From the NCBI GenBank assembly GCA_037447655.1, contig JBBHKE010002557.1:124001-188000 (forward strand): a DNA stretch of 64,000 bases, written 5' to 3'. Position 1 is the first letter of the stretch; every line of letters begins with the position of its first letter. Source of the stretch: Zygnema cylindricum. Lineage: Eukaryota; Streptophyta; Zygnematophyceae; Zygnematales; Zygnemataceae. A model generated the notes under the pieces. That model made no database searches, was not told the origin of the DNA, and saw nothing but the letters and a program-made list of their open reading frames with translations. A program made the translations under genes and the position numbers. Below are positions 1 through 10,950 of the stretch, one piece after another.

Positions 1-687
1 GGAATTTACAGTTAGCCATCAATATTTTACTAGAGGAAGAAGCTACATCTAATATTCTCAATGTTGAGCAAGTACAGCCTTTTAATTCAGACTTTGGGAA
101 GAAAGGTCAGTTTAATCATTAACGTACTCAGTTTAACTAGTTCAGACAATTTAATCAAGATGGAAATAGACAATCGAACAATGTATGTTTTTATTGTAGT
201 GAGAGAGGTCATAGATACAAATTCTGTCCTAAACTTAAACATGCTAACGATACGAGTAAATATAGGCCGGGATGGCAACAAAGTCTGTTTTTCAAAAGCT
301 TCACGGGGCCTACACCTCGTGGAAATGCATTGTTTTCAGCCTTTTCATCACTCCAAGACGAGACTCTGACATTTTATAAGGAGGACGACATGGATCTATT
401 CGCTATGGCGGCAGCAATGGAGGGAGCAAAGGACCCTGGATGGATAATGGATACAGGAGCATCAGCAAACATGTGCTGGAACAAGGCCATTTTCAAAAAT
501 CTGAAAACTACGCCATTGAAAAATATGTATTATGCTTGTGGAATAAGTGTCCAGACTCGTGCTGTGGGTGATGTGTCATTGCTAGTTGTTGTAGAAGGAA
601 AAGCAATTGAAAGGACTCTTCACAATGTCTTATTTGTGCATGACTTTAAGAAAAATCTCTTTTCTACGTCGTTGGTAGAGAGTAAAG
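1..687 (+). pseudogene. Ty1/copia C-family gag-protease fragment (left part of the host C element)
   Basis: This is the 3' part of gag followed by the start of protease. It matches the C1 element from about 3884 onward. A zinc-knuckle region is readable but shifted between frames near position 110. The protease motif is intact as DTGAS, with the catalytic Asp codon at 450-452. The reading stops at 687, where an A-family LTR begins. The same family resumes at 10120 with the end of RT and RNase H, so I infer that 1-687, 10120-11708 and 18167-18396 are pieces of one C element. The piece is non-functional because it lacks integrase and RT here. Confidence 0.8.
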
Positions 688-1824
688 TGTTTATATTTGG
701 GTATTTTCTAGGTCTTTTTTTTAGGATAGAAAAGTAGCGGAGGCAGTCTGCCCCTAACCTCCTTCTCCAAGCCCCCACACTTGTTGTAGTCACTAAAGGC
801 TGGAGACGGAGGTAGAGCCATGGCTGCGTAAGCTCACCAGAGAAGACAGGGGTAAATTAGGTAGATGTACTAAAAGGTACTTGACGGACCCAGGATTTGA
901 TCCTGGTACTTGCCGTTCGTCAAGTAACTCGTAGCCGGTAGCTTTGTCCGTTTAGTCTAGGACTAGTGCTAAGATATAATGGGTTTGATATGTATATAAA
1001 CATTCACATGTAGGATTTTCCATTGTACTGGAATACGGTTTATTAGACATAGAATCAGTTGTACTATTAGTACCGGACGAAACAAATAGTACGGACATTT
1101 GTTTCGACTGTCCTTATTTAATACGAATATCAATCGGACGGCCGTGGTTAGCGCCAGCTTCACGAAAAGGACAATATGGCGGTTTGCGGACTCCACCACT
1201 CCGGATAACACGTGGCAACATCATACGGGTTTACAAAATCACCGGAACGGAAGACAACAAATCCGAGGGTGACAAATGTCGCATAATGGCGACGTCGTAC
1301 ACTGTCCGTACAGAAAGTACATCGCCAACTGTACTTTATTTTACGGTACACTTTTGTGATTGGTTAGTACCTCAATACTAGGGGGTTTAGAGAGGGGTTC
1401 AAGACTTATAATATTTTGGGTAAGTAGCCGCCTCTCCAGAGAGCATCTTGTATAAATGACAAACTTTGGCCAGCCAAAACTATCAACTCAGTTGACCAAA
1501 TTCAGTGATTCGTGTTGCTACAGACTCAGGGGAGTCCACGCTACACAAGGGTGTAGTTGGTTAGAGTGTTTGCCTGCCAAGGTGGCTGTATTTCTAAGGG
1601 AAATTCAAAGTGGGGAATGTTATCCTAATCTCATATTCTAACTTTGTATTGTGTGGTGGAACAAGCACACAGAAAGTCTTACTTCACAGGGGTGAAGCTG
1701 TAATGGGGTTCTGATTGTCAAAGGGTCAATCATTTGGGTTTATATAAACTTGGAGTCGGCACTATCTAGATTAGCTTCTTTGGATCTGCGAATTCTGTGT
1801 GGCAATGGAGCCCATAGAATTTCA
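688..1824 (+). repeat. 5' LTR of the A-family copia element
   Basis: The LTR starts TGTTTATATTTGGG, inserted after GAGAGTAAAG of the C fragment, and ends TTTCA just before the PBS at 1825. The first ~485 bp recur at 9632-10119 as the truncated 3' LTR. The length is about 1137 bp. It shares the block TATTTTCTAGGTCT and a GCCATGGCT segment with the B-family LTRs, so the two families are related. The gag start codon (1805) lies 20 nt inside the LTR end. Confidence 0.8.
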
Positions 1825-2917
1825 GGTTATGGGCCCACCATCTAGGGTGCCCATGTTCGATGGAACACACTTCACTTATTTGGAGTTCACAATGGAGGGA
1901 TTGCTTTTTGAGAAGCACTTATGGGGAATTGTTTCGGGACAAGTGAGATGTCCGCCACCTGGCTTTGGAGTAGCTTACTATGGAGAATCATCTAAGGCTG
2001 CCCAGAATATCAACCGGAGTTCAGATGCAACGGAAGGTGGAGGGATAAAACCTTGCCGTGAATGGGGAATTAGGGGAGAAGGATAAAGGGACACTTATGG
2101 TGAGGGGAGCTAGGCTCTCGCCTACGGTTCCACTTGTGGGGGTTATAACTGAACCAAAAACTGAAGAAAATGATAGAAAAATTTGGGAATATAAAAACAC
2201 TATAGCAAAACATCTCATACTTAGATATGTATCTAAGTCTATAGCTATCACTCTTTTAAATCTAACCAAGACTTCGGAAATTTGGGACACACTAATTCAG
2301 ATTTATAAGAGTGATTCTATACAGAGGCAGCAATTAGTAAAACAGGAAATAAAGGCCTATGTGTATAAAGGCGGTAGCATGATAGAGTTTTGCAATGATA
2401 TTGTTGCGTTATATGTTGAGCTTGCTAGTGCGGGATATGTAGAATCTGAGGAGAAAAAGATTAATACACTAATCATGAAGCTTCCAGATGAGAACGAAGA
2501 CATCATCTACCGTATGCAGGAAATGGATGGTTCCTCATGGACTTGGAGCATTACCATAACGATTATACTTGTGAGGGAAAGCACTTTGGAGCTTCGTAGG
2601 GGAAGTGACAGGGAGATTGCATTTACAGCTGGTGGGGACAGGCGAAAGCATGATGTGAGGAATGGCAGTGACGAGCGGAAGCGTGATGAGAGGAAGAACG
2701 ACAAAGGTAAACCTTATCGGAACTTTGGTGGAAAGAAAGGGAGAGGAAAAGAAATGGGAGCTTTGAAAAAAGGGGTTTGCTTCGCTTGTAGGAAACCGGG
2801 TCACTTTATGGAGGAGTGTCCTTGCTTGGAAGAACTTAGAAGTTGGTATGTGAATGAGGAGGAAAGAGAGGAAGAGGAGAAAGAGGGTGAAGAAATCTTG
2901 GAGCTTCTTCAACTTAG
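1805..2917 (+). pseudogene. A-family gag, broken
   Basis: The ATG at 1805 opens MEPIEFQVMGPPSR, and the PBS is translated as part of it. The same opening recurs in the B and E elements (MEISEFQVMGPP, MEVSEFQGMGPP), which supports this start. The frame is lost around 2040-2090, and the rest of gag continues in the frame of the 2058-2939 reading. A CCHC knuckle (CFACRKPGHFMEEC) lies near 2779-2820, followed by a Glu-rich tail. At about 2917 the sequence passes into the middle of a C-family LTR. The 345 bp before the break are present again at 8493-8836. Confidence 0.75.
1825..1840 (+). promoter_or_regulatory. Primer binding site (internal initiator tRNA-Met type), A element
   Basis: GGTTATGGGCCCACCA directly abuts the LTR end. 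It is the reverse complement of the anticodon arm of plant initiator tRNA-Met (TGGTGGGCCCATAACC), over 16 nt. The usual plant copia site TGGTATCAGAGC (tRNA 3' end) is not seen here. Priming by a tRNA-iMet fragment is known for Drosophila copia and yeast Ty5. Confidence 0.75.
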
Positions 2918-3382
2918 TGGGAACTTAGTGGTAACTTAGTGGGTAGCTCAGTGGTAGGTCAATGGTAGCTTAGTGGTAGCTCAGTGGTAGCTCAGTGGTA
3001 GCTTAGTATTAGCTTGGCAGCTTGATGTACCTCTCAGGTACACTGGTATTGCCTGTAAAACACTAGTATAAGACTTAGGACTCAGAACACATGATGTATC
3101 CAGACTTCCAAGTAGTAAAATTGCAGATAGTTTTTGGGAAACTTATGAGTATTATATCTTGAGTGTTGTCAAGTCAATTGTGTTATAACTTTGGGAGTTA
3201 TCAGTGTTTATGCTACTCTATATTCTGATAGAGTTTTGTGAGGTTTGGATGCTTGTATAAGAATTGGTGAGCACTTAAGAATAGCTGTTTGGTAGGATTG
3301 TTGATAGCTTCTGAGAGTGTATCATGTCTACTTCTACTACTACTGCTGCTCCTCCACCTGCACTAGTGGTTGTAGAACAATA
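2918..3382 (+). repeat. 5' LTR of C1, truncated at its left side
   Basis: The sequence matches the right ~480 bp of the C1 3' LTR at 7681-8492, but the first ~330 bp are missing. It begins in the short tandem block of TTAGTGGTAGCTCAG units. It ends AACAATA, where the 3' LTR has AACAACA. This C-to-T change at the LTR terminus also creates a stop codon (TAG, 3381-3383) in the overlapping gag frame. Confidence 0.8.
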
Positions 3383-5018
3383 GGTTATGGGCCTGTCATC
3401 AAGAATTCCTATCTTTTCCGGGGATAAGTATGTTTACTGGGCGGATATGGTGGAAACACATTTTGAAAATGTCAATCTTTTGGATATATTGGATGGTTCG
3501 CTGGATGAATCTGATTTGTCATGGTCTAAGAAAAATACGCAAGCTCGTTCTATTCTGAAATTTTGTATATCTAAGGACTTAGCTATGTCTTGGATAAAAA
3601 TGAAAAAAGCAATTGATATCTGGAAATCTCTTAAAAGTGATTATGAAAAGGCCAATGTCCAGGAAGAGCTTCTATTGGCTGGAAAAATTTGTGACTATAA
3701 GTACACTGGCGATACAATGGCTGAATATTCTAACAAATTTCGTATCGTTGTAGATGCACATGCTTGTGCAGGTGGGGTGTTTCCTCCTTTTCAACAGGCG
3801 GCATTGCTCATGAGGGGTCTCCCTCGTAGTATGAAAGGAGCATCTGACATGCTCAAACAAAAAGATAAAGCTAGCTCGACTTTACAGTTAGCCATCAATA
3901 TTTTACTAGAGGAGGAAACTACATCTAATATTCTCAATGTTGAGCAAGTAGAGGGTTTTTATTCAGACTTTGAGAGAAAATGACAGTTTAATCAGCAAAG
4001 GAATCAATTTAATCAGTTCAGACATTTTAATCAAAGTGGAAAAAGACAATCCAACAATGCATGCTTTTATTGTAGTGAGAGAGGTCATGGATACAAATTT
4101 TGTCCTAAGCTTAAAAAAGCTAACAATACAGGTTTATACCGGCCAGGATGGCAACAAAGCCAGTTTTACAAAGGCTTCACGGGGACTCTGCCTCGTGGAA
4201 ATGCACTATTTTCGGCTTCTTCGTCTCTCCAAGACGAGACCTTGACGGTGTCTACGGAGGACGATACGGATCTATTCGCTATGGCGGCTGCAATGGAGGG
4301 CGCGAAGGACCCAGGATGGATAATGTATACAGGAGCGTCAGCCCACATGTGCTGGAACAAGACCATCTTCAAAAATGTGAAAGCAACGCCGGAGAAAAAT
4401 ATTTATTATGCTTGTGGAATGAGTGTCCAAACTCGTGCTGTCGGTGATGTGTCCTTACTAGTTGATGTTGAAGGAACAGCAATTGAAATGACTCTTCACA
4501 ATGTCTTATTTGTTCATGACTCTAAGAAAAATATGTTTTCAACATCGTTGGTAGAGAGCAAAGGCTTAAAGGTTAATTTGAAAAATGGTCAGCAGGTTGT
4601 TAGCAAAAATGGCAAGGTTGCAGTTACAGGTACTAGAGATAGTAGCAAGATGTATCGCATAGATATGGCTAATACCAAGGATAATGATGTTTTGTACTCC
4701 GGTGTTTTGCACTCAGATGAGTTGTGGCATAAAAGATTAGGCCATGTTAATTATGATAGTTTGAGGAAAATGGTCATTGTTGGAAAAATAGAGGGTGTAT
4801 CAATCACAAATGGGCCAGTCAAAACTTCCGATGGTTGCGCTTTAGGCAAAATCCACAAATTGCCATTTCCTAAGGAGTCTGAGCATCGGTCCACAAAACT
4901 TTTACAACAAATTCATTCGGATGTCTTTGGTCCGGCGAAGGTTCCATCTGCCGGAGGGATGAAATATATGGTCACTTCACAGATGATTTCTCCAGGTTTA
5001 CAAAAGTTTACTTCATGA
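3324..5018 (+). pseudogene. C1 gag-protease-start of integrase
   Basis: The ATG (3324) lies 59 nt inside the 5' LTR. One frame runs through gag, a CCHC knuckle (CFYCSERGHGYKFC, near 4060-4105), protease and the GAG-pre-integrase motif (WHKRLGHVNYDSL, near 4725). It is broken by TAG at 3381 and TGA at 3981. The protease motif reads YTGAS instead of DTGAS, because codon 4326-4328 has changed the catalytic Asp to Tyr; the sister fragment keeps Asp at 450. A one-base loss near 4975 shifts the frame before the first integrase Asp region ends. Confidence 0.85.
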
Positions 5019-5788
5019 AGGAGAAGAGTGAAGTGTTTGGTCACTTCATACACTATAAAGCATGGGCTGAAAAACTTCATAATTCATCTATTTTGCAGCT
5101 CAGATCGGACAATGGTAGTGAATATACATCGAAAGAATTTGAAACCTTTTTACTCGAGGAAGGCATTAGTCATCTATTGACTGTTCCATATTCACCGGAA
5201 CAAAATGGGGTGTCGGAAAGGTTGAATAGAACTCTCACGGAAAGCTCTAGGTCGATGCTCGCAGACAAAAATGTGGATCCGAAATTCTGGGCTAAGGCTC
5301 TAAATTGTGCAGTTTATATTAAAAATAGGATAGGATCAAGATCGCTAGAAACAACTCCTTACGAAATTTGGACAGGTAGCAAACCAGATGTTAGCCATTT
5401 CAAGGTTTTTGGTAGTGAATGCTTTATATTGGATACGTCTACAGAAAGATGGAAAATGGAACCGAAAGGATTAGCGGGTAATCTGTTAGGATATGATGAT
5501 CACTCAAAAGGTTATAGAGTCTTTGTGTTTGAAAGGCAGAAAATAGTTGTAGCTAGAAACATCATTGTTAAATATGAACTAGACTCCATAGATTTATTTC
5601 AAATGACAGAGCAGCAAAAGCAACAAAAAGTACAAGAGTATGTCATCTTAGATTGCATGCAGGAAATTGTCTCGCAGATTCCACAAACTCCGGTAATGAC
5701 TCCAGAGTTAGACTCTCTCCAAGTTCCTCACCAACTTCAGGTCCAGAAGGACCAACAGCGCAATCAGAAACACATGGATCGCAACTAG
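5015..5788 (+). pseudogene. C1 integrase core and C-terminal part
   Basis: The reading contains LRSDNGSEYTS (second catalytic Asp) and PEQNGVSERLNRTL (catalytic Glu) of the copia integrase. The copia-specific tail motif HFKVFGSECFILD and a Gln-rich linker toward RT follow. It joins the preceding frame only by a frameshift and ends at a stop at 5786-5788. Between 5789 and 6014 the linker is readable only by changing frames. Confidence 0.85.
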
Positions 5789-6014
5789 CGCAATCAGCAA
5801 GACACGGATCGCAACTAGCGCAATCAGCCCAATCAGGGCAATGCGCGGCATCCGACGATCTCAGCCTCAAAATTTCCGGGGGGAAGACGATCAAGCAGCC
5901 GCCTGCAAACAAGCTCTCACTCTACCTACTCGGCAATCTCGAGGATCCCTTGACCATCCAAGTGCCTTCTCATCACCAGAGCGGAATCACTAGATTGAGG
6001 CGGCAAACGACGAA

Positions 6015-6728
6015 ATGAAGTCGATCATGGAGGCTCAAACATGGGAGCTTGTGGACCTTCCTCCGGACCGAAAAGCGATCGGCAGCAAATGGGTATTCAA
6101 GGTGAAGTTAAATCCCGATAACACCATTAAACGCTATAAGGCCAGACTTGTGGTGAAGGGATACAATCAAAAGGAAGGAATCGATTTTGAAGAAACATTT
6201 TCTCCGGTTGTAAGATTTCCAACAGTTAGGATTTTGCTGTCCCTAGCTGCTATAGAAGATATGGAAATCCATCAGATGGATGTAAAAACGGCCTTTTTGC
6301 ATGGAAAACTAGAAGAGACCATTTACATGTAGCAGCCTGAAAAGTATGTGGAACCAGGAAAAGAGCACTTAGTATGCAAGTTGCTAAAATCTTTGTACGG
6401 CCTAAAACAGGCCCCCAGACAGTGGAATATAAAGCTTGATGAAATCTTGACTAGTCTAAGATTTCAAAGGATAAGTTCTGATCACTCTGTCTACGTTCTA
6501 AAGGGTGAAAATGGGATAGTGTATATAGCAGTATATGTAGATGATTTGCTATTAATTAGCAAATCAATGGCTGAAATTAACAAAATCAAAATTGCTCTAA
6601 ACTCAACGTTCGAGATTAAAGACCTCGGTGAGGCAAAATATATTTTGGGTATCCACGTAGAGAGGGACAAAAATCAAAAAAATAATAAAATTAACTCAAA
6701 AAGAGGCTATTGGAAACATGTTAAATGA
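6015..6728 (+). pseudogene. C1 reverse transcriptase
   Basis: Typical copia RT blocks are present: ELVDLPPDRKAIGSKWVFKVK, RYKARLVVKG, FEETFSPVVRFPTVR, HQMDVKTAFLHG, SLYGLKQAPRQWN and the catalytic YVDDLL (near 6535). An in-frame TAG at 6330-6332 splits it, and the frame is lost again near 6680 just after the EAKYILGIHVERD block. The active-site box itself is intact. Confidence 0.85.
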
Positions 6729-6880
6729 GTACGGAATGCAGGGGGGCAAAAGGATGTCTAACTCCAATGGAGTTTTGGCAGAAGTTAGAGGGAGAAGAGA
6801 CAGAACTAGGAGTCATTGTTAGCGTGTATTTAGAATCAGGGAAGAATGATTCTATGAAATAAATACCTTACTGACAAATA

Positions 6881-7520
6881 GTGGGAAGCTTAATATATTT
6901 CATGAATTGTGCCCGTCTTGACATTGCTGCAGCAGTCGGGGTACTGAGCAAGAGTCTAGAGAATCTGAGAAAATCTGACTTTGATGCAGCAAGGAGAGTC
7001 GTAAGATATTTGGCCAAAACCAAAGACCTCAAACTCACACTAGGCGGAGGAGAAGTAAAATTGCAAACGTGGAGTGATGCAAGCTATGGCGACATGCCAA
7101 GCCGAAAATCCACCACGAGATTCGTTCTACAAATTGGGAACGGTACTTGCTGTTGGAGCAGCAAACTTCAAAAGGTTACAGCACAGTCGACAATGGAGTC
7201 AGAATATATGGCAGCAAGCTCGACCCTCAAAGAAATCTTATGGGTAAAATCCTTGTTACAAGAACTAGGATACATGGAAGTTGGTCCACAGGTGATCTGG
7301 TGTGATAACTAGGCTGCCATTGCCATTGCTTCTAAACCGAGTCATCACTTCAAAACCAAGCACAAAGATGTACGATTACATTTGTAAGAGAAAAAGTGTT
7401 CTCTAGAGTGCTTAAATTATGTTATTTGTCGATGCAAAAATGATTGCTGATATGCTCACTAAAGCCCTTCTTGCTCCTAAGCTGAAGTACTGTAGGGACA
7501 CAGTGGGATTAAGTGAATAG
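6881..7520 (+). pseudogene. C1 RNase H
   Basis: Copia RNase H signatures are visible: SLIYFMNCARLDIAAAVG, WSDASYGDMPSRKSTT, QSTMESEYMAAS and IWCDN. An in-frame TAG follows IWCDN at 7310-7312, and further lesions lie in the KHKDVRLHL tail. The natural end is probably the TAG at 7518-7520. About 160 bp of untranslated DNA then precede the polypurine tract and the 3' LTR. Confidence 0.85.
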
Positions 7521-7680
7521 TTCAATTGCTGCACTGCAATACTGCCACTCTGCAATAAATCCACCATTGTGAGGTAGTGGAACTGGGTGACTTGTTAATT
7601 GCTACATTGCTATGCTGCGATGCTGCGCTAGTTTATCACCGTTGCTGCGCCGGGATACTGAGTCTAAAGCTTTAGGGGAG

Positions 7681-8492
7681 TGTTGTCTTTTAGGAAAGCT
7701 TTCAGCCTCAGAGCAGCGCAGCTGCTTTACAGACAAAGCAACGCAGCTGGTATACAAACAGAGCAGCGCAGCTGCTATACAACAGAGCAACGCAGCTGCT
7801 ATAGAGCAGAGCAGCTACTATACAGCAGAGCAGCTGCTATACAGCAGAGCAATGCAGCAGCAGAGCAGCGCAGCAGCGAAACTGCAACACAGACAGGACA
7901 AGGCAACCACGATTATATTTGATATGGTCTGTATGGACAACGCAACGTCTGATATCCTTAATGTGATTCTGTACAGGATAGAGCAACTGCGATAGATACG
8001 ATTCTAGTCAACTTAGTGGGAACTCGGTGGTAACTTAGTGGGTAGCTCAATGGTAGCTCAATGGTAGCTCAGTGGTAGCTTAGTGGTAGCTCAGTGGTAG
8101 CTCAGTGGTAGCTTAGTGTTAGCGTGGCAGTTTGACGTTCCTCTCAGGTACACTGGTATTGCCGATACAACACTAGTATAAGACTTAGGACTCAGAACCC
8201 ATGATGTATCCAGACTTCCAAGTAGTAAAATTGCAGACAGTTTTTGGGAAACTTCTGAGTATTATATCTTGAGTGTTGTCGGGTCAATTGTGCTATTACT
8301 TTGGGAGTTATCAGTGTTTATGCTAGTCTATATTTTGATACAGTTTTGTGAGGTTGGGATCCTTGTATAAGAATTGGTGAGCACTTAAGAACAGCTGTTT
8401 GGTAGGATTGTTGATAGCTTATGAGAGTGTATCATGTCTACTTCTACTACTACTGCTGCTCCTCCACCTGCACCGGTGGTTGTAGAACAACA
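7681..8492 (+). repeat. 3' LTR of C1
   Basis: TGTTGTCTTTTAGG...GTAGAACAACA, 812 bp, preceded by the polypurine tract AAAGCTTTAGGGGAG. It contains two tandem blocks: CAGCTGC-centred units (about 7713-7880) and TTAGTGGTAGCTCAG units (about 8007-8115). The LTR end also carries an in-frame copy of the gag start (ATGTCTACTTCTAC at 8433). Confidence 0.85.
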
Positions 8493-9603
8493 AGGGAAAG
8501 CACTTTGGAGCTTCGCAGGGGAAGTGACAGGGAGACTGCATTTACAGCTGGTGGTGACAGGCGAAAACATGATGTGAGGAATGGCGGTGATGAGCGGAAG
8601 CGTGATGAGAGGAAGAACGAAAAAGGTAAAACTTATCGGAACTTTGGTGGAAAGAAAGGGAGAGGAAAAGAAAGGGGAGCTTTGAAAAAAAAGGGTTTGC
8701 TTTGCTTGTAGGAAACCGGGTCACTTTATGGAGGAGTGTCCTTGCTTGGAAGAACTTAGAAGTTGGTATGTGAATGAGGAGGAAAGAGAGGAAGAGGAGA
8801 AAGAGGATGAAGAAATCTTGGAGCTTCTTCACATCGGTAGAATGGAGAAGAGAGAAAAGTACACATAAATTCCACGAAGGCAACAGTGTGCTTTTGGTGG
8901 TATAAGGGAAGAAAAAAGAGAGGAGGTACTTGAGGATGTCGAGGAGTGTAGAGTGAATGACGTAGAAATGAGAAAGTTGGATCTAGGATCCATAAGTGAA
9001 AATGGGAAAGATGAAATTAATGAGGATAATTTTATAGATATTTTGAAAACAAAAAACTGGTCGGAAAGGGAGACTTCAACGGATTCCGAGGAAAGGGGAG
9101 AAGTGAAACTAGAAGGATTTTTAAAGGATAAGGGAGAAGAGGAATATTTAATGAAAGGTTTAGGGGAGGATAAATATTTATTGGGAATAAATTTAGAAAG
9201 TGGGAGTGGAAAGAAATCCATGGGAGAGAGTGAGGAAAGTTCTTGTTTTGGGGGTAATGGGTTTGACATCACTAAAGGGAGTGATGACATTTATGAAGGT
9301 GTGCATGTTAAAGGGTTAGCCTCAGGGTGTGTGTTGCAGATTGGAGATGGGGTTGGTTGTTTGAATTGCAAGAGGGAAAGTGGATTTGGTATGGATGGAA
9401 ATGAGATGAGGTGGATAAAATCTTTGCTCGGATTTATGATAAGTGGGATGCTAAATGAAATGTGTGATGCAATTATTATTTCATTTCATCTAAAGCATTG
9501 TTTTAAATACGAGAGCATTTTTCTTAAGTTATATAAAAGGAAAAAGAAAAGAAAAAGGAAAAAGGAGAGAAAGTGTTTTGTTTATTTTGTTTGTAAGAGT
9601 TGA
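8493..9603 (+). pseudogene. A-element internal region: second gag segment and acidic ORF replacing pol
   Basis: 8493-8836 repeats the end of A gag, including the zinc knuckle, frameshifted by an extra A near 8690. From 8837 it reads IPRRQQCAFGG, which in element B lies just before the protease. Instead of DSGAS there follows a long highly charged stretch (open frame 8953-9603, 216 aa) with no known domain. Its end contains DKYLLGINLES, like the RT end EAKYILGIQVER, and GCVLQIGDGVGC plus MRWIKSLLG, like RNase H. I read it as a collapsed pol remnant; a retained accessory protein cannot be excluded. Confidence 0.55.
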
Positions 9604-9631
9604 AAGGAAGTAGACTAGAAAATAAGGGGAG

Positions 9632-10119
9632 TGTTGATATTTGGGTATTTTCTAGGTCTTTTTTTTAGGATAGAAAAGTAGCAAAGGTAGTCTGCCTCTA
9701 ACCTCCTTCTCCAAGCCCCCACACTTGTTGTAGTCACTAAAGGCTGGAGAGGGAGCTAGAGCCATGGCTGCCTAAACTCACCAGAGAAGACACGGGTAAA
9801 TTAGGTAGATGTACCAAAAGGTACTTGACGGACCCAGGATTTGATCCAAGTACATGCCGTTCGTCAAGTAACTCGTAGCCAGTAGCTTTGTCCGTTTAGT
9901 CTAGGACTAGTGCTAAGGTATAATGGGTTTGATATGTATATAAACATTCACACGTAGGATTTTCCATTGTACTGGATTACGGTTTATTAGACATAGAATC
10001 AGTTGTACTATTAGTACCGGACGAAACAAATAGTACGGACATTTGTTTCGACTGTCCTTATTTAATACGAATATCAATCGGACGGCCGTGGTTAGCGCCA
10101 ACTTCACGAAAAGGACAAT
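9632..10119 (+). repeat. 3' LTR of element A, truncated
   Basis: It matches 688-1175 of the 5' LTR from TGTTGATATTTGGG to AAAAGGACAAT. It then passes directly into C-family RT sequence, so the last ~650 bp of the LTR were removed together with the adjacent part of the host C element. Confidence 0.85.
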
Positions 10120-10950
10120 CTGACTCAAAAGGAGGTTATTGGAAACATGTTAGATGAGTACGGAATGCGGGGGGCAAAAGGATGTCTAACTCCAATGGAG
10201 TTTTGGCAGAAGTTAGAGGGAGAAGAGACAAAACCAGGTGTCATTGTTAGCGTGTATTTAGAATCAGGGAAGAATGATTCTATGACAAAAATACCTTACT
10301 GACAAATAGTGGGAAGCTTAATATATTTCATGAATTGTACCCGTCTTGACATTCCTGCAACAGTCGGGGTACTGAGCAAGAGTCTAGAGAATCCGAGAAA
10401 ATCTGACTTTGATGCAGCAAGGAGAGTCGTAAGATATTTGGCCGGAACCAAAGACCTCAAACTCACACTAGGCGGAGGAGAAGTAAAATTGCAAACGTGG
10501 AGTGATGCAAGCTATGGCGACATGCCAAGCCGGAAATCCACCACGGGATTCGTTCTACAAATTGGGAACGGTACTTGCTGCTGGAGCAACAAACTTCAAA
10601 AGGGGACAGTGCAGTCGACAATGGAGTCAGAATATTTGGCGGCAAGCTCAGCCCTCAAAGAACTCTTATGGGTAAAATCCATGTTACAAGAACTAGGATA
10701 CATGGAAGTTGGTCCACAAGTGATCTGGTGTGATAACCAGGCTGCCATTGCCATTGCTTCTAACCCGAGTCATCACTTCAAAAGCAAACACATGGATGTA
10801 AGGTTACACTTTGTAAGAGAAAAAAAGTTCTCTAGAGTGATTAAATTATGTTATTTGCCAGATGCAAAAATATTAGTTGATATGCTCACTAAAGCTCTTC
10901 GTGCTCCTAAGCTGAGGTATTGTAGGAACGCAGTGGGATTAAGTGAATAG
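10120..10950 (+). pseudogene. Host C element: end of RT and RNase H
   Basis: The sequence begins abruptly at LTQKE of the RT end. A stop precedes the RNase H, which is then open from about 10309 to the TAG at 10950. It contains SLIYFMNCTRLDIP, WSDASYGDMPSRKSTTGFVLQ, MESEYLAASSALKELLW, WCDNQAAIAIASNPSHHF and MLTKALRAPKL. This is the best-preserved RNase H of the C family in the window. No RT core remains. Confidence 0.85.

Larger units (their letters stand above)
2918..8492 (+). mobile_element. C1: C-family Ty1/copia element nested in element A
   Basis: Order: truncated 5' LTR, PBS (3383), gag, protease, integrase, RT, RNase H, polypurine tract AAAGCTTTAGGGGAG, and 3' LTR 7681-8492. The order PR-IN-RT-RH is diagnostic of Ty1/copia. 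The coding part carries many lesions and is dead. The left boundary falls inside the LTR and the flanking A-element gag overlaps by 345 bp on the two sides. The present state is therefore an insertion followed by rearrangement. Confidence 0.85.
688..10119 (+). mobile_element. A-family copia element, internally deleted, with a nested C element
   Basis: The 5' LTR is 688-1824. The internal DNA (1825-9631) is interrupted by a C-family element at about 2918-8492. The 3' LTR, cut short at 10119, is preceded by the polypurine tract AAAATAAGGGGAG. The body has gag and a zinc knuckle but no recognisable protease active site, integrase or RT core. Only short RT-end and RNase-H-like remnants remain near 9170-9450. 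It is best read as a non-autonomous deletion derivative. No target duplication can be checked because the right end is lost. Confidence 0.75.
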
